A stretch of 64,000 nucleotides of DNA from JACRCT01 sp049841135 (lineage in GTDB: Bacteria; Myxococcota; Myxococcia; Myxococcales; UBA5297), in the NCBI GenBank assembly GCA_049841135.1, contig JASGHK010000004.1, forward strand, positions 1,922,001-1,986,000. Reading direction: 5' to 3'. The notes under the pieces were generated by a model that was not told where the DNA came from, searched no databases, and saw nothing but the letters and a program-made list of their open reading frames with translations. The position numbers and the translations under genes were made by a program. Positions 36,848 through 45,219 of this stretch are shown in pieces. Position 1 is the first letter of the stretch, and every line of letters starts with the position of its first letter.

Positions 36848-38324
36848 TGACACCTCGCCCAAGGAGACGGGCTGCATCGTGTCCTCGGAAAAAGTGGACC
36901 GAAAGTCCATTGAGGCGCTCCAGGAGGAAATCCGGCAGGTCTACACAGCGGACTCCAGACCATGGGTTATTGGATTCAGCGGGGGCAAAGACTCGACGAC
37001 GGCGTTGCAGCTCACCTGGTACGCGCTTGCGAAGTTGCCGCCAGACCAGCGCAAGAAACCGGTTTTCGTGATCGCTTCGGACACGTTGGTCGAGACGCCA
37101 GTTGTTGTGGATCAGCTCAACAACACCCTCGACAAGATCAGCAAGGCTGCCGAGAAGGCAGGCATGCCATTCACCGCGCACAAGGTGCAGCCTGAGCTCA
37201 AGGACACCTTCTGGGTGAACATGATCGGAAGGGGATATCCCGCGCCCTATCGACGCTTCCGATGGTGTACCGAGCGCCTGAAAATTCTTCCGGCAAACAA
37301 GTTCATCGAAGAGAAGGTGAACAAGTATGGCGAAGTAATTATGGTGCTTGGAGTTCGTCGTGCCGAGAGTGCGACTCGGGCCCAGGTGCTCAGCCTCCAT
37401 CGGAAGTCAGGGGAACTTCTTTCTCGTCACTCCGTCCTGAAAAGCGCCTGGGTATACGCGCCAATCGAATTCTTCGAAACGCAAGACGTCTGGACTTACC
37501 TGCTCGCTGTTCCGAATCCCTGGGCAGGAAGCAACCGCGACCTCGTTACGATGTACAGGAACGCCCAGGCCGGTGAGTGTCCACTCGTCGTCGACAAGAC
37601 TACGCCCTCCTGTGGCAATAGCCGGTTCGGCTGCTGGACATGCACCGTGGTGGAGCGCGACAAGTCTATGGAGGCGATGGTCGAGGGCGGTCAGGAGTGG
37701 CTTGAGCCCCTGCTCGAATTGCGTGACTGGCTCACCTCCATGCAGGACCCCGCTAAGAAGCACGAGGTTCGGGAGGTGCGCCGGCGGAGCGGACGGATAC
37801 AGACCTGGGGGGAAGACGACAACAAGAAGATCGTTTGGGGTCCATACAAGTTCGAAGTTCGCAAGGAGATCTTGAAACGGCTCCTCGTCGCTCAGGAACG
37901 CGTAAGGAGTACCGGGCCCGATCCACGGATCGAACTCATCCAGCAACGTGAGCTGAACGAAATCAGGAGACTCTGGACGACCGAGGAGGGCGACTGGCTC
38001 GACTCCCTTCCTGCGATCTTCCGGGAAGCAACGGGCCGAGATGTCGACTGGGTCAAGGACGACACGGCGATTCAATCGCTTATCGACGAAGCTACTCTCC
38101 AGTCGGTCTGCCGAGAACACAGCGTGCCCGCAGGGCTCGTCAAGGAACTGATCGACATCGAGAGGAGCCTACAAGGGCTCGGGCGGAGATCCTCTGTATT
38201 CGACAGCATCGATCGTATCCTTGGCAAGGATTGGCGTTCGGCAGAGGAGGTATTCAGGGAAATCAACTACCGGCCGGACCTTGAGGCGGAAGCAGAGGAG
38301 ATGGGGGCGAGCGATGAGGCTTAA
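36828..38324 (+). CDS. dndC: DNA phosphorothioation sulfurtransferase DndC
   Basis: PP-loop ATP pyrophosphatase of the PAPS-reductase type that activates and transfers sulfur to the DNA backbone. The ATP-binding loop SGGKDS is at residues 51-56. The conserved cysteines that hold the 4Fe-4S cluster are in RWCTERL (near 146) and CGNSRFGCWTC (262-272). The ATG at 36828 has GGAGG upstream, and 498 residues is the expected size. It overlaps dndB at the start and dndD at the end (11 bases). No dndA cysteine desulfurase is present; a chromosomal IscS normally replaces it. Confidence 0.95.
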   Translation: MQEQRSNDTSPKETGCIVSSEKVDRKSIEALQEEIRQVYTADSRPWVIGFSGGKDSTTALQLTWYALAKLPPDQRKKPVFVIASDTLVETPVVVDQLNNTLDKISKAAEKAGMPFTAHKVQPELKDTFWVNMIGRGYPAPYRRFRWCTERLKILPANKFIEEKVNKYGEVIMVLGVRRAESATRAQVLSLHRKSGELLSRHSVLKSAWVYAPIEFFETQDVWTYLLAVPNPWAGSNRDLVTMYRNAQAGECPLVVDKTTPSCGNSRFGCWTCTVVERDKSMEAMVEGGQEWLEPLLELRDWLTSMQDPAKKHEVREVRRRSGRIQTWGEDDNKKIVWGPYKFEVRKEILKRLLVAQERVRSTGPDPRIELIQQRELNEIRRLWTTEEGDWLDSLPAIFREATGRDVDWVKDDTAIQSLIDEATLQSVCREHSVPAGLVKELIDIERSLQGLGRRSSVFDSIDRILGKDWRSAEEVFREINYRPDLEAEAEEMGASDEA

Positions 38325-40350
38325 CCAGCTCGTCCTCCGCGACTTCGGCCTGTTCCGCGGCCGCCAGGAGCTTTCGCTTGCCCCGAAGACCAAGTATGGC
38401 AAGGCACGCCCCGTCGTCCTAATCGGTGGTCACAACGGGGCTGGCAAGACGACCATTCTTGAGGCCATTCGGCTGTGCCTTTACGGACGGCTTGCCTTAG
38501 GAAGCCGGGTTCGAGAGGAAGACTACCTTCGGTACCTTCGAGAGCATGTGCATAGGGATCGCTCTGCCCTCTTGCAGGCCAACTCGGCAAGTGTCGCTAT
38601 CGAGTTCGATTTCGCGCGTGGCGCGGTGCGCAAGACGTACTTAGTAGAGCGAAGCTGGACCATCGAGGGCGAGAAGGTCACCGAGACTCTCTCGGTGTTC
38701 GAGGATGGGAAGCCGCTCGAGGAAATCGACAGCGAATTCTGGCCCGATTTTCTCCGATCGCTCGTTCCCCCAGGGCTCTCGCAGCTCTTCTTCTTCGATG
38801 GGGAGAAGATTCAGAAACTCGCCGAGGATGAATCAGACACAGTAGCGCTTGCCGATTCGGTCAAGGCGCTTCTCGGCCTCGACCTAGTCGAGCGGCTCCA
38901 GGCAGACCTTGATCTCTACGTGTCGAGAGAGGCGCGGAAGGGAAAAGCTAACGGACAGACTGCGCGACTCCCAGCGCTCGAGAAGGAACTCGTAGCCCAG
39001 CAAGAACAACTTGCGGCCCTTCGTGAGAAGGAAGAAGACCTATCCAACCAGGTTGACACTGCGACGAAGGAGGTCGAGCGGGTCGAACAGCTCCTCGCAC
39101 TCGGCGGACAGGGCCTTGCGGACAAGCGACTGGAGCTCAAGCAGAGGAAGGCCCGGCTCGCCACGCGCGCCGATGAAATCGCTCGAGGGCTTCGCGAGCT
39201 GTGCGATGGCCCGGTAGTCGTAGCCGCCTGCCCTAAGCTCGCTGCGAAACTGCTTCAGCAGTTGGAACTAGAGGCCGAGGCCGAACGTTGGAAGTCAGCC
39301 CGGGACGAGGTAAGCCGAGCGCTCGACTCCCTGTCCGGCCGGATCCTTGCCGCGAAGAATCGCAAGAAGCTCGGCCTCACCGATGAGGGCCGGCACTTCT
39401 TAGAAGAACTTTTCAATGCGATGCGAGTGGAGGCCCCCCCAAAACACGTAGAGGGGCTTACCATCCTCCAGGGCCTTTCTCCCAGAGAACGCGACGAGGT
39501 CGGTCGGATAATTCGGCAGGCCATCTCAGAAAGCGGGCAAGCGGCACAGCGTGCGTGCTCCGAGCTTGTCAAGACGGAGCAGCAGCTCTCGTCGGTCCAG
39601 GAGAGGATCAACAAGGCGCCCGAAACCGATGAAATCGCTCCGCGCATCAAGGAACTCAGCGAGCTTCACGCCCGGGAAAGCGAAGCCCGCGTAGAGCTAT
39701 CGAAAATCGAAACGGAACGGATCGAAGTAGAGAAGCGGCTTGGTCTCCTTCAGCGCGAGCAGCGGCGTCTTCTCGAAACCGTCTCGACCAGTGGGAAAGC
39801 CAGCAAGAAGCTAGATCTGGCGCAGCGAACCCGCCGCACACTCGACGACTACCTCAGGAAGCTCACTGCAGCGAAGATGCAGCAGCTCGAAGAAGCCACA
39901 GCGGCCTGCTTTGCTGAATTGTGTCGGAAGAGTGACTTCGTCCGGTCGATAAGCATCAATCCCGAGACCTTCCAGATCGAGCTTATTGATAGAAATGGGC
40001 AGAAGATGCCGAAGTTGGCTCTTTCGGCTGGCGAGAAGCAATTGTACGCCATTTCAGTGCTCTGGGGACTCGCGAAGGTGTCGGGCCGTCCTCTGCCGAT
40101 GATTATCGATACACCACTCGGGCGGCTGGACAGCATTCACCGAGGCAAGCTCATCGATAACTACTTCCCGCGTGCGTCCCACCAGGTCATTGTGCTGTCG
40201 ACAGATACCGAGGTCGACTCCAAGTACTTCGAGTCCCTGCAACCCTACCTGTCGCACGCAATCCATCTCTCTCATCAAGCTGACGGGTGGACTCTCGCCG
40301 AGCAAGGGTACTTCTGGAAGGAGCCCGCAGGTGGAGCAGCTTCAAACTAA
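38314..40350 (+). CDS. dndD: DNA phosphorothioation ATPase DndD
   Basis: SMC/RecN-like ATPase of 678 residues, thought to alter DNA structure during modification. Walker A GGHNGAGKTT is at residues 38-47. The family-specific FFFDGEKI follows near 167. A long coiled coil spans about 210-530, broken by a short hinge. The ABC signature LSAGEKQLYAIS starts near 569 and Walker B MIIDTPLGRLD near 596. The ATG at 38314 lies inside the dndC tail. No frameshift is present. Confidence 0.95.
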   Translation: MRLNQLVLRDFGLFRGRQELSLAPKTKYGKARPVVLIGGHNGAGKTTILEAIRLCLYGRLALGSRVREEDYLRYLREHVHRDRSALLQANSASVAIEFDFARGAVRKTYLVERSWTIEGEKVTETLSVFEDGKPLEEIDSEFWPDFLRSLVPPGLSQLFFFDGEKIQKLAEDESDTVALADSVKALLGLDLVERLQADLDLYVSREARKGKANGQTARLPALEKELVAQQEQLAALREKEEDLSNQVDTATKEVERVEQLLALGGQGLADKRLELKQRKARLATRADEIARGLRELCDGPVVVAACPKLAAKLLQQLELEAEAERWKSARDEVSRALDSLSGRILAAKNRKKLGLTDEGRHFLEELFNAMRVEAPPKHVEGLTILQGLSPRERDEVGRIIRQAISESGQAAQRACSELVKTEQQLSSVQERINKAPETDEIAPRIKELSELHARESEARVELSKIETERIEVEKRLGLLQREQRRLLETVSTSGKASKKLDLAQRTRRTLDDYLRKLTAAKMQQLEEATAACFAELCRKSDFVRSISINPETFQIELIDRNGQKMPKLALSAGEKQLYAISVLWGLAKVSGRPLPMIIDTPLGRLDSIHRGKLIDNYFPRASHQVIVLSTDTEVDSKYFESLQPYLSHAIHLSHQADGWTLAEQGYFWKEPAGGAASN

Positions 40351-40711
40351 GCGCATTCGGTTTAGCAAGGAGACTGATACATGGCTCCGCGTGATGAAGT
40401 CTCGCACGGACATCACGCCCAATCTCCTTTGCAGGCTTGGCTTCTGCCTCTCGCTTGAGGAGCCGGGTGTGCCGGACAATTCAAAGCACCCCGAGGACTC
40501 CGAGCGCGAAATCAACCGCTACACCTTGCTTGGAGACTACGAGCTCGTTCTCGTCTCTCTACTCCGGCAACGCCTCCAATCCGACGGCATTCCTTTGACC
40601 CAGCTCGACGAGCAATTCAGAGCCCACATGCATCGCGGCGTAGTTCTACTCGCAGGGCGCGTGAAAGAGCTTACAGACCTGGCAGAAATTGTCGGCCATC
40701 CGCGCACCTAG
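40331..40711 (+). CDS. dndE: DNA sulfur modification protein DndE
   Basis: A 126-residue DNA-binding protein. GTG at 40331 has AAGGAG upstream and lies within the 3' end of dndD. The sequence IRFSKETDTWLRVMKSRTDITPNLLCRLGFCLSLEE is typical of DndE, which forms a tetramer binding nicked DNA. It is the last gene of the dndBCDE operon and ends only four bases from the end of the convergent DGQHR gene, without room for a hairpin terminator. Confidence 0.88.
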   Translation: MEQLQTKRIRFSKETDTWLRVMKSRTDITPNLLCRLGFCLSLEEPGVPDNSKHPEDSEREINRYTLLGDYELVLVSLLRQRLQSDGIPLTQLDEQFRAHMHRGVVLLAGRVKELTDLAEIVGHPRT

Positions 40712-40715
40712 GTGC

Positions 40716-42011
40716 TCACCCTTGTGCCCTGCTGCCCGACTTGGCGCGCACCATTTGCTGATAGTTAGTGCGCTCGGCCTCGGGCATTTGCTCCATCGTG
40801 GCCAGGCCATTAACGAGACGCAGAACATTTTGAACCCGACGCCGACCTCTGTATGAAGCTTCGAAGAAGCTGTCTCGATAGTCGATGCCTCTCCCCCGCT
40901 GGAGGCACATCCGCCATTCCTTGAGGATAATTGCGGACAGCTCACTGCCCGAGGCAAACCTATTCTTGCTTCGAACATCCTCGATGACGTCTCGCAGGAA
41001 GTCCAGAAGGCCGCGGATATCCACTGAGCGAAGGAGCACGGACTCTGGCTCCCAAACCTCGACGAGCAAGATCTTGAATACCTCCTTCAAGAAGTCGTAA
41101 AGCAAGGCGTCTTCGCCACCCACGTACCAATCCCTAAGAACCGCCCCGTCTTGCTCAAGTTCTTTGCGCCTCCGTCTTGCCAGCAGTGTCACCTTTGTTC
41201 GCAGGGCCGTACGGTCCGCTTTTGCGCTCTTTGATATCAGCCCCACAATTCCATCCACGATCGCTGCCATCGCAATCGCTCGCTTTGCACCCGGAAGAAG
41301 AGTGGGGGCTGGCGCATCCAACGCCTCAACGCGAACGCGATGTTGAAGCGGAGAAGCAGGATCGAAGTTCAGGCGTCTACTTAGAAATACTGCAAGTTTC
41401 TCCGGGGCCCACTCGGCTCTGTCCTCGTCGCGAACATTGTAGCCATACATGTTCATGGCAAGGCCGCGCTTTACCGCCTTCTGATTACTATTTATGGTCG
41501 CGAAGACCATGGCTTGTACTTGTCGCGGGAGATCCAAGAAGACTGCGCACACCAAGGTGAAGTCACGTTGGTTCTTTTCGCTGACCTTCGTGAACGCATA
41601 CAGGCGATGCTGGCCGTCGACTACCGAGGCCGGCATAGGATTCTCAGGTATGGTGAGGATTCCCGCGTTGCTGCCGGGCTCCCTCTTGAGCCCCCATGGC
41701 TGCTGATCCCCGTCATCCGTAGCCATCGAAGGTGCGGCAATAATTATCGAGTTGGGGAAAGTCGACTCCACAGTATCAATGTACTTAGCGATGACCCCGA
41801 GCCGGTCTACATCAAGAGGGCGCTGATTGCCTTCCATGTCACCGGCGTAGTCCCAGTCCTTCGCGTTACGCCTCGCCGACGGGTCGACCGCCAAGCGCAG
41901 TGGATCGGGAGCAGTAGCGTCCAAGAGCACTTTCGCGGGAATTGCGGCAATCCAGAACTCGCCCAGGGGCTGTTCCGCACGAACGGCGGGACCTCGGAAT
42001 AGGTGGGCCAT
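40716..42011 (-). CDS. Second DGQHR-domain protein (DndB-like)
   Basis: A 431-residue protein with the motif SVVDGQHRLYAF (DGQHR at residues 132-136). This places it in the DGQHR superfamily but not close to the dndB of the same island: it is longer, with a C-terminal helical region of about 170 residues (KRRRKELEQDGAVLRDWYVGG and onward). The ATG at 42011 is four bases past the stop of the membrane-protein gene. It is the last gene of the six-gene operon running opposite to dndBCDE. DGQHR and ParB-nuclease folds bind or process DNA, so recognition of phosphorothioated DNA is possible. Confidence 0.8.
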   Translation of the reverse strand: MAHLFRGPAVRAEQPLGEFWIAAIPAKVLLDATAPDPLRLAVDPSARRNAKDWDYAGDMEGNQRPLDVDRLGVIAKYIDTVESTFPNSIIIAAPSMATDDGDQQPWGLKREPGSNAGILTIPENPMPASVVDGQHRLYAFTKVSEKNQRDFTLVCAVFLDLPRQVQAMVFATINSNQKAVKRGLAMNMYGYNVRDEDRAEWAPEKLAVFLSRRLNFDPASPLQHRVRVEALDAPAPTLLPGAKRAIAMAAIVDGIVGLISKSAKADRTALRTKVTLLARRRRKELEQDGAVLRDWYVGGEDALLYDFLKEVFKILLVEVWEPESVLLRSVDIRGLLDFLRDVIEDVRSKNRFASGSELSAIILKEWRMCLQRGRGIDYRDSFFEASYRGRRRVQNVLRLVNGLATMEQMPEAERTNYQQMVRAKSGSRAQG

Positions 42012-42015
42012 GGCG

Positions 42016-42654
42016 TCACAACCTTTCCATCGCAGGACCGCCAACAGCATCCTCTGGATGGACCTCTAGGACGAAACGCTGGTCGCTTCCATTCAGGAAC
42101 CACCAAAAAAGAATCATCGGAATCAGAGCAAGCGCAAGTCCGCGCTTATAAACCCAGTACTGCCCTGCCGAAACGAGCAGACTCGCAGCAATAGGCAGCA
42201 CGATAAACCAGTAGACCAATCCAAAACACAGGAAGATGAACTTCATCCAATGCGGAGTGCTTCGGTCTAAGAAGGCATCAGCACAGGCAGCGACAGACAT
42301 TGCCAACGCATAGGCCTTCACTGAGACAGCGAGATCCTTCGCTGTCGCCGTCTTGTCGACGACGTCGACGATTGTGATCCAGGTGCTCAGCCCCCCTATG
42401 GCGAGCACGGCCACCACGAGATAGAGGAGCGCCAAAGGCATCGTGGAGGGCTTGCGAAGGCGTTGCCATAATTCCTCGCCTATAAGGTGCCATTGCGAAG
42501 ACTCGGTGGAGTCCCCCTGCTCGGGCTTGTCCACTTCTTCGTGATTGTTGCCGGGTTTAGGCGCGGCCTTTTCCGACTCCACATGAGAAGACTTGGGGGA
42601 ATCGCTGTTTGCCGACGAGGAAGCGGGATCAGTGGCTTGCTTTGCTGTAGTCAT
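42016..42654 (-). CDS. Membrane protein of unknown function in the dnd-linked operon
   Basis: I do not recognise this 212-residue protein. The first 65 residues are Ser/Pro/Glu-rich and soluble. After that come about four hydrophobic segments (ALLYLVVAVLAIGGLSTWITI, AYALAMSVAACADAF, MKFIFLCFGLVYWFIVLP, LALIPMILFWWFL), ending in a short cytoplasmic tail. Its position between a nuclease-like gene and a DGQHR gene, with gaps of 18 and 4 bp, implies a role in the same system. A membrane effector that causes abortive response is one possibility, offered only as inference. Confidence 0.6.
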   Translation of the reverse strand: MTTAKQATDPASSSANSDSPKSSHVESEKAAPKPGNNHEEVDKPEQGDSTESSQWHLIGEELWQRLRKPSTMPLALLYLVVAVLAIGGLSTWITIVDVVDKTATAKDLAVSVKAYALAMSVAACADAFLDRSTPHWMKFIFLCFGLVYWFIVLPIAASLLVSAGQYWVYKRGLALALIPMILFWWFLNGSDQRFVLEVHPEDAVGGPAMERL

Positions 42655-42672
42655 TCTCCCCTCGCATGAAAC

Positions 42673-43701
42673 CTACAAACCCCACTCGAGACTGCGCTGA
42701 TTGTGCGACGCCCGGGCTGCGACTCCGAGAAGTGTGCGGAGTTCTCGCGCGAGTTCTTCGCCAGCTGTACGGGTATTGTCAGTAAGCACCCTCTTGGCGC
42801 CAGTCGCAGCGACATACTCGACGGTCCCAGCGAAGTCCGCGTGGTCACTTAATGCGACTGAGTACGAGTGCTCACTGCGCTGAATGAGAGGCTCATCACC
42901 GTTGGTCATGTACGCGCTCAGCACAATCGTCGTGCTGTTCGCCGGGGGATCCACGGGAAGAGTGTCCCCTTTGGTGACGAGCCGAATGCACCGATTGCCC
43001 CGTAGCGCAGCGCGGCCCTCAGGACTCCGATCCAAAACTATCGGGGGAAGCGGGTAGCCAAAGGACGCGTATACCTCTAGCTCCTTGGCAAGCCGGGCGC
43101 TTCCCACGAAGGTGCAAGCTCGAAGGTCAGAGAGCAGCCGCAAGGCGCGGTGGAGGGTCCCCCGGTGAGCCTTCAGGAAGACAGGGCCATGAGGGATGCT
43201 ACGCACAATAATCTCGTGTAGCGCAAGCTCAGCATCTTCCTGTCTGTACTTTCGGACACTACGTGGGCTCCCGTAGGTGCTGTCAACGACGAGCTCGTCG
43301 CAGCGTATGGCCTCGTCAATCGGCCAGTGGAAATCGCCTGAATAGCCGAGACGGAGGCCATCATCGCGTTCCACGAGCACTTGAGCAGCACCAAGCATGT
43401 GCCCGCTAGAGATAAGCTTCAGCCGCCACCTTCCGATTTCGACGGGCGAGGCATAGTCAAGGGGTAGGACGTTGCTTCGAACGTGGAGATCGGCGTCGAA
43501 CTCGGCGAGGAGCAGTTGGTGGGTGGGCTTGCTCATGTAAACGTCCTGCAGCCCCTTGCTGGTGTCAAAATCCAGCATGTGGTCGTCATGAACGTGGGTC
43601 TGCACCCGAACCGGTCGCTCGCGGTGGAACCCATCGCAGACGAACTCGCTGCCGAGCAAGACTGCGCCCGAACCCGCGACATCGATGTTGAATTCGCACA
43701 T
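42673..43701 (-). CDS. Metallo-beta-lactamase-fold putative nuclease (CPSF73/beta-CASP-like)
   Basis: A 342-residue metallo-beta-lactamase fold protein. The metal site HVHDDH (H36, H38, D40, H41) is followed by SGHMLGAAQ, YSGDFHW, the DSTYG motif and LSDHADFAG, the set seen in CPSF73/beta-CASP nucleases and ligase-associated exonucleases. It is therefore probably a DNA or RNA nuclease rather than a lactamase. The gene is joined to the preceding one by a TAGCATG junction and is the fourth of six in the operon. It is the best candidate for the nucleolytic component of a phosphorothioate-linked defence module. Confidence 0.72.
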   Translation of the reverse strand: MCEFNIDVAGSGAVLLGSEFVCDGFHRERPVRVQTHVHDDHMLDFDTSKGLQDVYMSKPTHQLLLAEFDADLHVRSNVLPLDYASPVEIGRWRLKLISSGHMLGAAQVLVERDDGLRLGYSGDFHWPIDEAIRCDELVVDSTYGSPRSVRKYRQEDAELALHEIIVRSIPHGPVFLKAHRGTLHRALRLLSDLRACTFVGSARLAKELEVYASFGYPLPPIVLDRSPEGRAALRGNRCIRLVTKGDTLPVDPPANSTTIVLSAYMTNGDEPLIQRSEHSYSVALSDHADFAGTVEYVAATGAKRVLTDNTRTAGEELARELRTLLGVAARASHNQRSLEWGL

Positions 43702-43702
43702 G

Positions 43703-44393
43703 CTACTGACTCCTCGCGAGACGGTCGTTCAGGTCGCGCTCAAGCGTCCCGCGCGCGGCGGTCCCCAGCTCGGCTCCGCCCACCAGCGTGAACCGAGCGT
43801 GGCCGAGACGACCGGTGCGGACACCGAGGTCCGAAAAGTCCGTTTGCAGGACATTCCGAAGCAGCGTGTCTCGCTCCGTTTGCGTGAGGGCCGACAGGCG
43901 CCGTTTGAGGGGTTCCTCAAGCACCGTCCCGATGAACACGTGTCGGATCTCCACCACCGGGCGCATTCCCACAACTTCACTAATGCACTCGGCGATAGGG
44001 CGACCCGATCGCAACCGAAGTTGAACCACTTGGCGCGTTTCTGCGCTTGAAAAGCTGTGCCCAAGTATCGCCTTTGCCAACACAAGGTGGTCTTCTGTGG
44101 CAGGCAGCCGGGCCATTCTCGAAGGCAGAGGTGAAGCTCACGGAACCCTCTTCCGCTCCCTGCCAGCCGATTAGGTGGCGGATGTCTTCTGAGAGGCTCA
44201 GAAGCCGGACGAAACGGCCGATCATTGTTGGGCTCAGCTGGACCAGCGGCCCGAGCTTGCCTGTGGTGTTGCCGGCGGCGAGGTCCCGCTTAAACAGCGT
44301 AGCCACCTCGATAGGGGAAAGGGGGCGCCTCCCGCGGTGGGTGCCGACGGAGAGAAGAAGGCCCTTTCTCTCCTCGGGGGAGAGCGTGGTCAT
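43703..44393 (-). CDS. ParB-like HTH protein (one-base frameshift)
   Basis: Helix-turn-helix protein of the KorB/ParB type: PIEVATLFKRDL, then LVQLSPTMIGRFVRLLSLSE as the DNA-binding helix pair. The reading frame breaks at 44116-44117; deleting one A (minus strand GAGAATGG to GAGATGG) joins SFTSAFE to MARLPATEDHLVL with no loss. The corrected protein has about 230 residues and no ParB nuclease domain. It follows the complete ParB gene at a TAGCATG junction, so the two may act as a split or paired ParB-like unit. It could also be the DNA-binding specificity component. Confidence 0.7.
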
Positions 44394-44394
44394 G

Positions 44395-45219
44395 CTAGAC
44401 CTCGAACCCCTTCTCCTTGAGCCCGTCCTCGATGAGCGCTGCTGCCGCCTCGTCCTGCGTAACGCTGTCCTCAGAAGCGAATGCCTGCAGCGACTTATGC
44501 GTGGTGGCGGAGAGGGTCACGACGATCTGCGTTACCTTTGCCGAGGACTTAGCCGCCTCTAGCACCTCCTCGACAGGTATCTCCGGATCGTCCTGCCGCT
44601 GCTTCACGACGCGCTTCTGCTGTTCGCCGCTCATCGGCGCCAATTCCTTAGCGAATGTCACGGCTTCGGTTTCGTCGACTTTGCCACCAGTGCCGGCGGC
44701 ATCGACCGCACGCAATGCCGTCTTGATGTCGACTTCATTGGCTTCGACCATCTTCTTCAACTTCGGGGGGAGCCGCGCGAACTTCACGTATTGACTGACC
44801 AGATTTTCCTTAAGGCCCAGTTCTTCAGAAACAGCCTTCATGGTCCCGTACTTCATATAGAGAGATGTGCAGGCGTCGATCGTCTCCTTGGTGCTGATAC
44901 TCCTTCGCACGAGGTTTTCGATCAGCGACAGCGCCTTGGCGGTGTGCTCGTCGACGCGGGACTCCAGGACGGCCGCCTTGATCGTGGCCCGCTTGAGCTG
45001 GACGTGCGCCAGAAAGCGCCGCTGGCCGGCGAGGATCTCGTACTTCCCCTTCTTTTGCTCAGAAGGGCAGACAATGATGGGCTGGAGCAAGCCGACAACG
45101 CGGATGCTCTCCGCGAGATCCTCGATGTCCTTCTTCACATCCTTGACGCGGACTTGACCCTTTCCGACGACCAGGTCCTCAAGCGCGATGTCCTTGATTT
45201 CTTTGATTTGGGGAATCAT
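44395..45219 (-). CDS. ParB/RepB/Spo0J-family protein
   Basis: A 274-residue protein with an N-terminal ParB domain (IEDLAESIRVVGLLQPIIV, AGQRRFLA near residue 68) and a central KorB-type helix-turn-helix (MKAVSEELGLKENLVSQYVKFARL). The box usually written GERRxRA reads GQRRFLA here, so CTP-binding clamp activity may be altered. A C-terminal tail ends in a ribbon-helix-helix-like segment (VTLSATTHKSLQAFASEDS). The strong ribosome site AAGGAG is inside the helicase 3' end, and the ATG overlaps the helicase stop (ATGA). No ParA is encoded nearby, so partition of a plasmid is unlikely. Confidence 0.82.
   Translation of the reverse strand: MIPQIKEIKDIALEDLVVGKGQVRVKDVKKDIEDLAESIRVVGLLQPIIVCPSEQKKGKYEILAGQRRFLAHVQLKRATIKAAVLESRVDEHTAKALSLIENLVRRSISTKETIDACTSLYMKYGTMKAVSEELGLKENLVSQYVKFARLPPKLKKMVEANEVDIKTALRAVDAAGTGGKVDETEAVTFAKELAPMSGEQQKRVVKQRQDDPEIPVEEVLEAAKSSAKVTQIVVTLSATTHKSLQAFASEDSVTQDEAAAALIEDGLKEKGFEV

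Noticed and set aside
38314..40350. DndD as a generic SMC or RecF repair protein
   Set aside because: The FFFDGEKI motif, the size and the position between dndC and dndE identify it as DndD.
42673..43701. Beta-lactamase resistance gene
   Set aside because: The motif set (DSTYG, SDHAD) is that of nuclease-type metallo-beta-lactamase folds, and there is no signal peptide.
44395..45219. Plasmid partition locus
   Set aside because: There is no ParA, replication gene or parS cluster in the island; the ParB gene is embedded in a helicase-nuclease operon.
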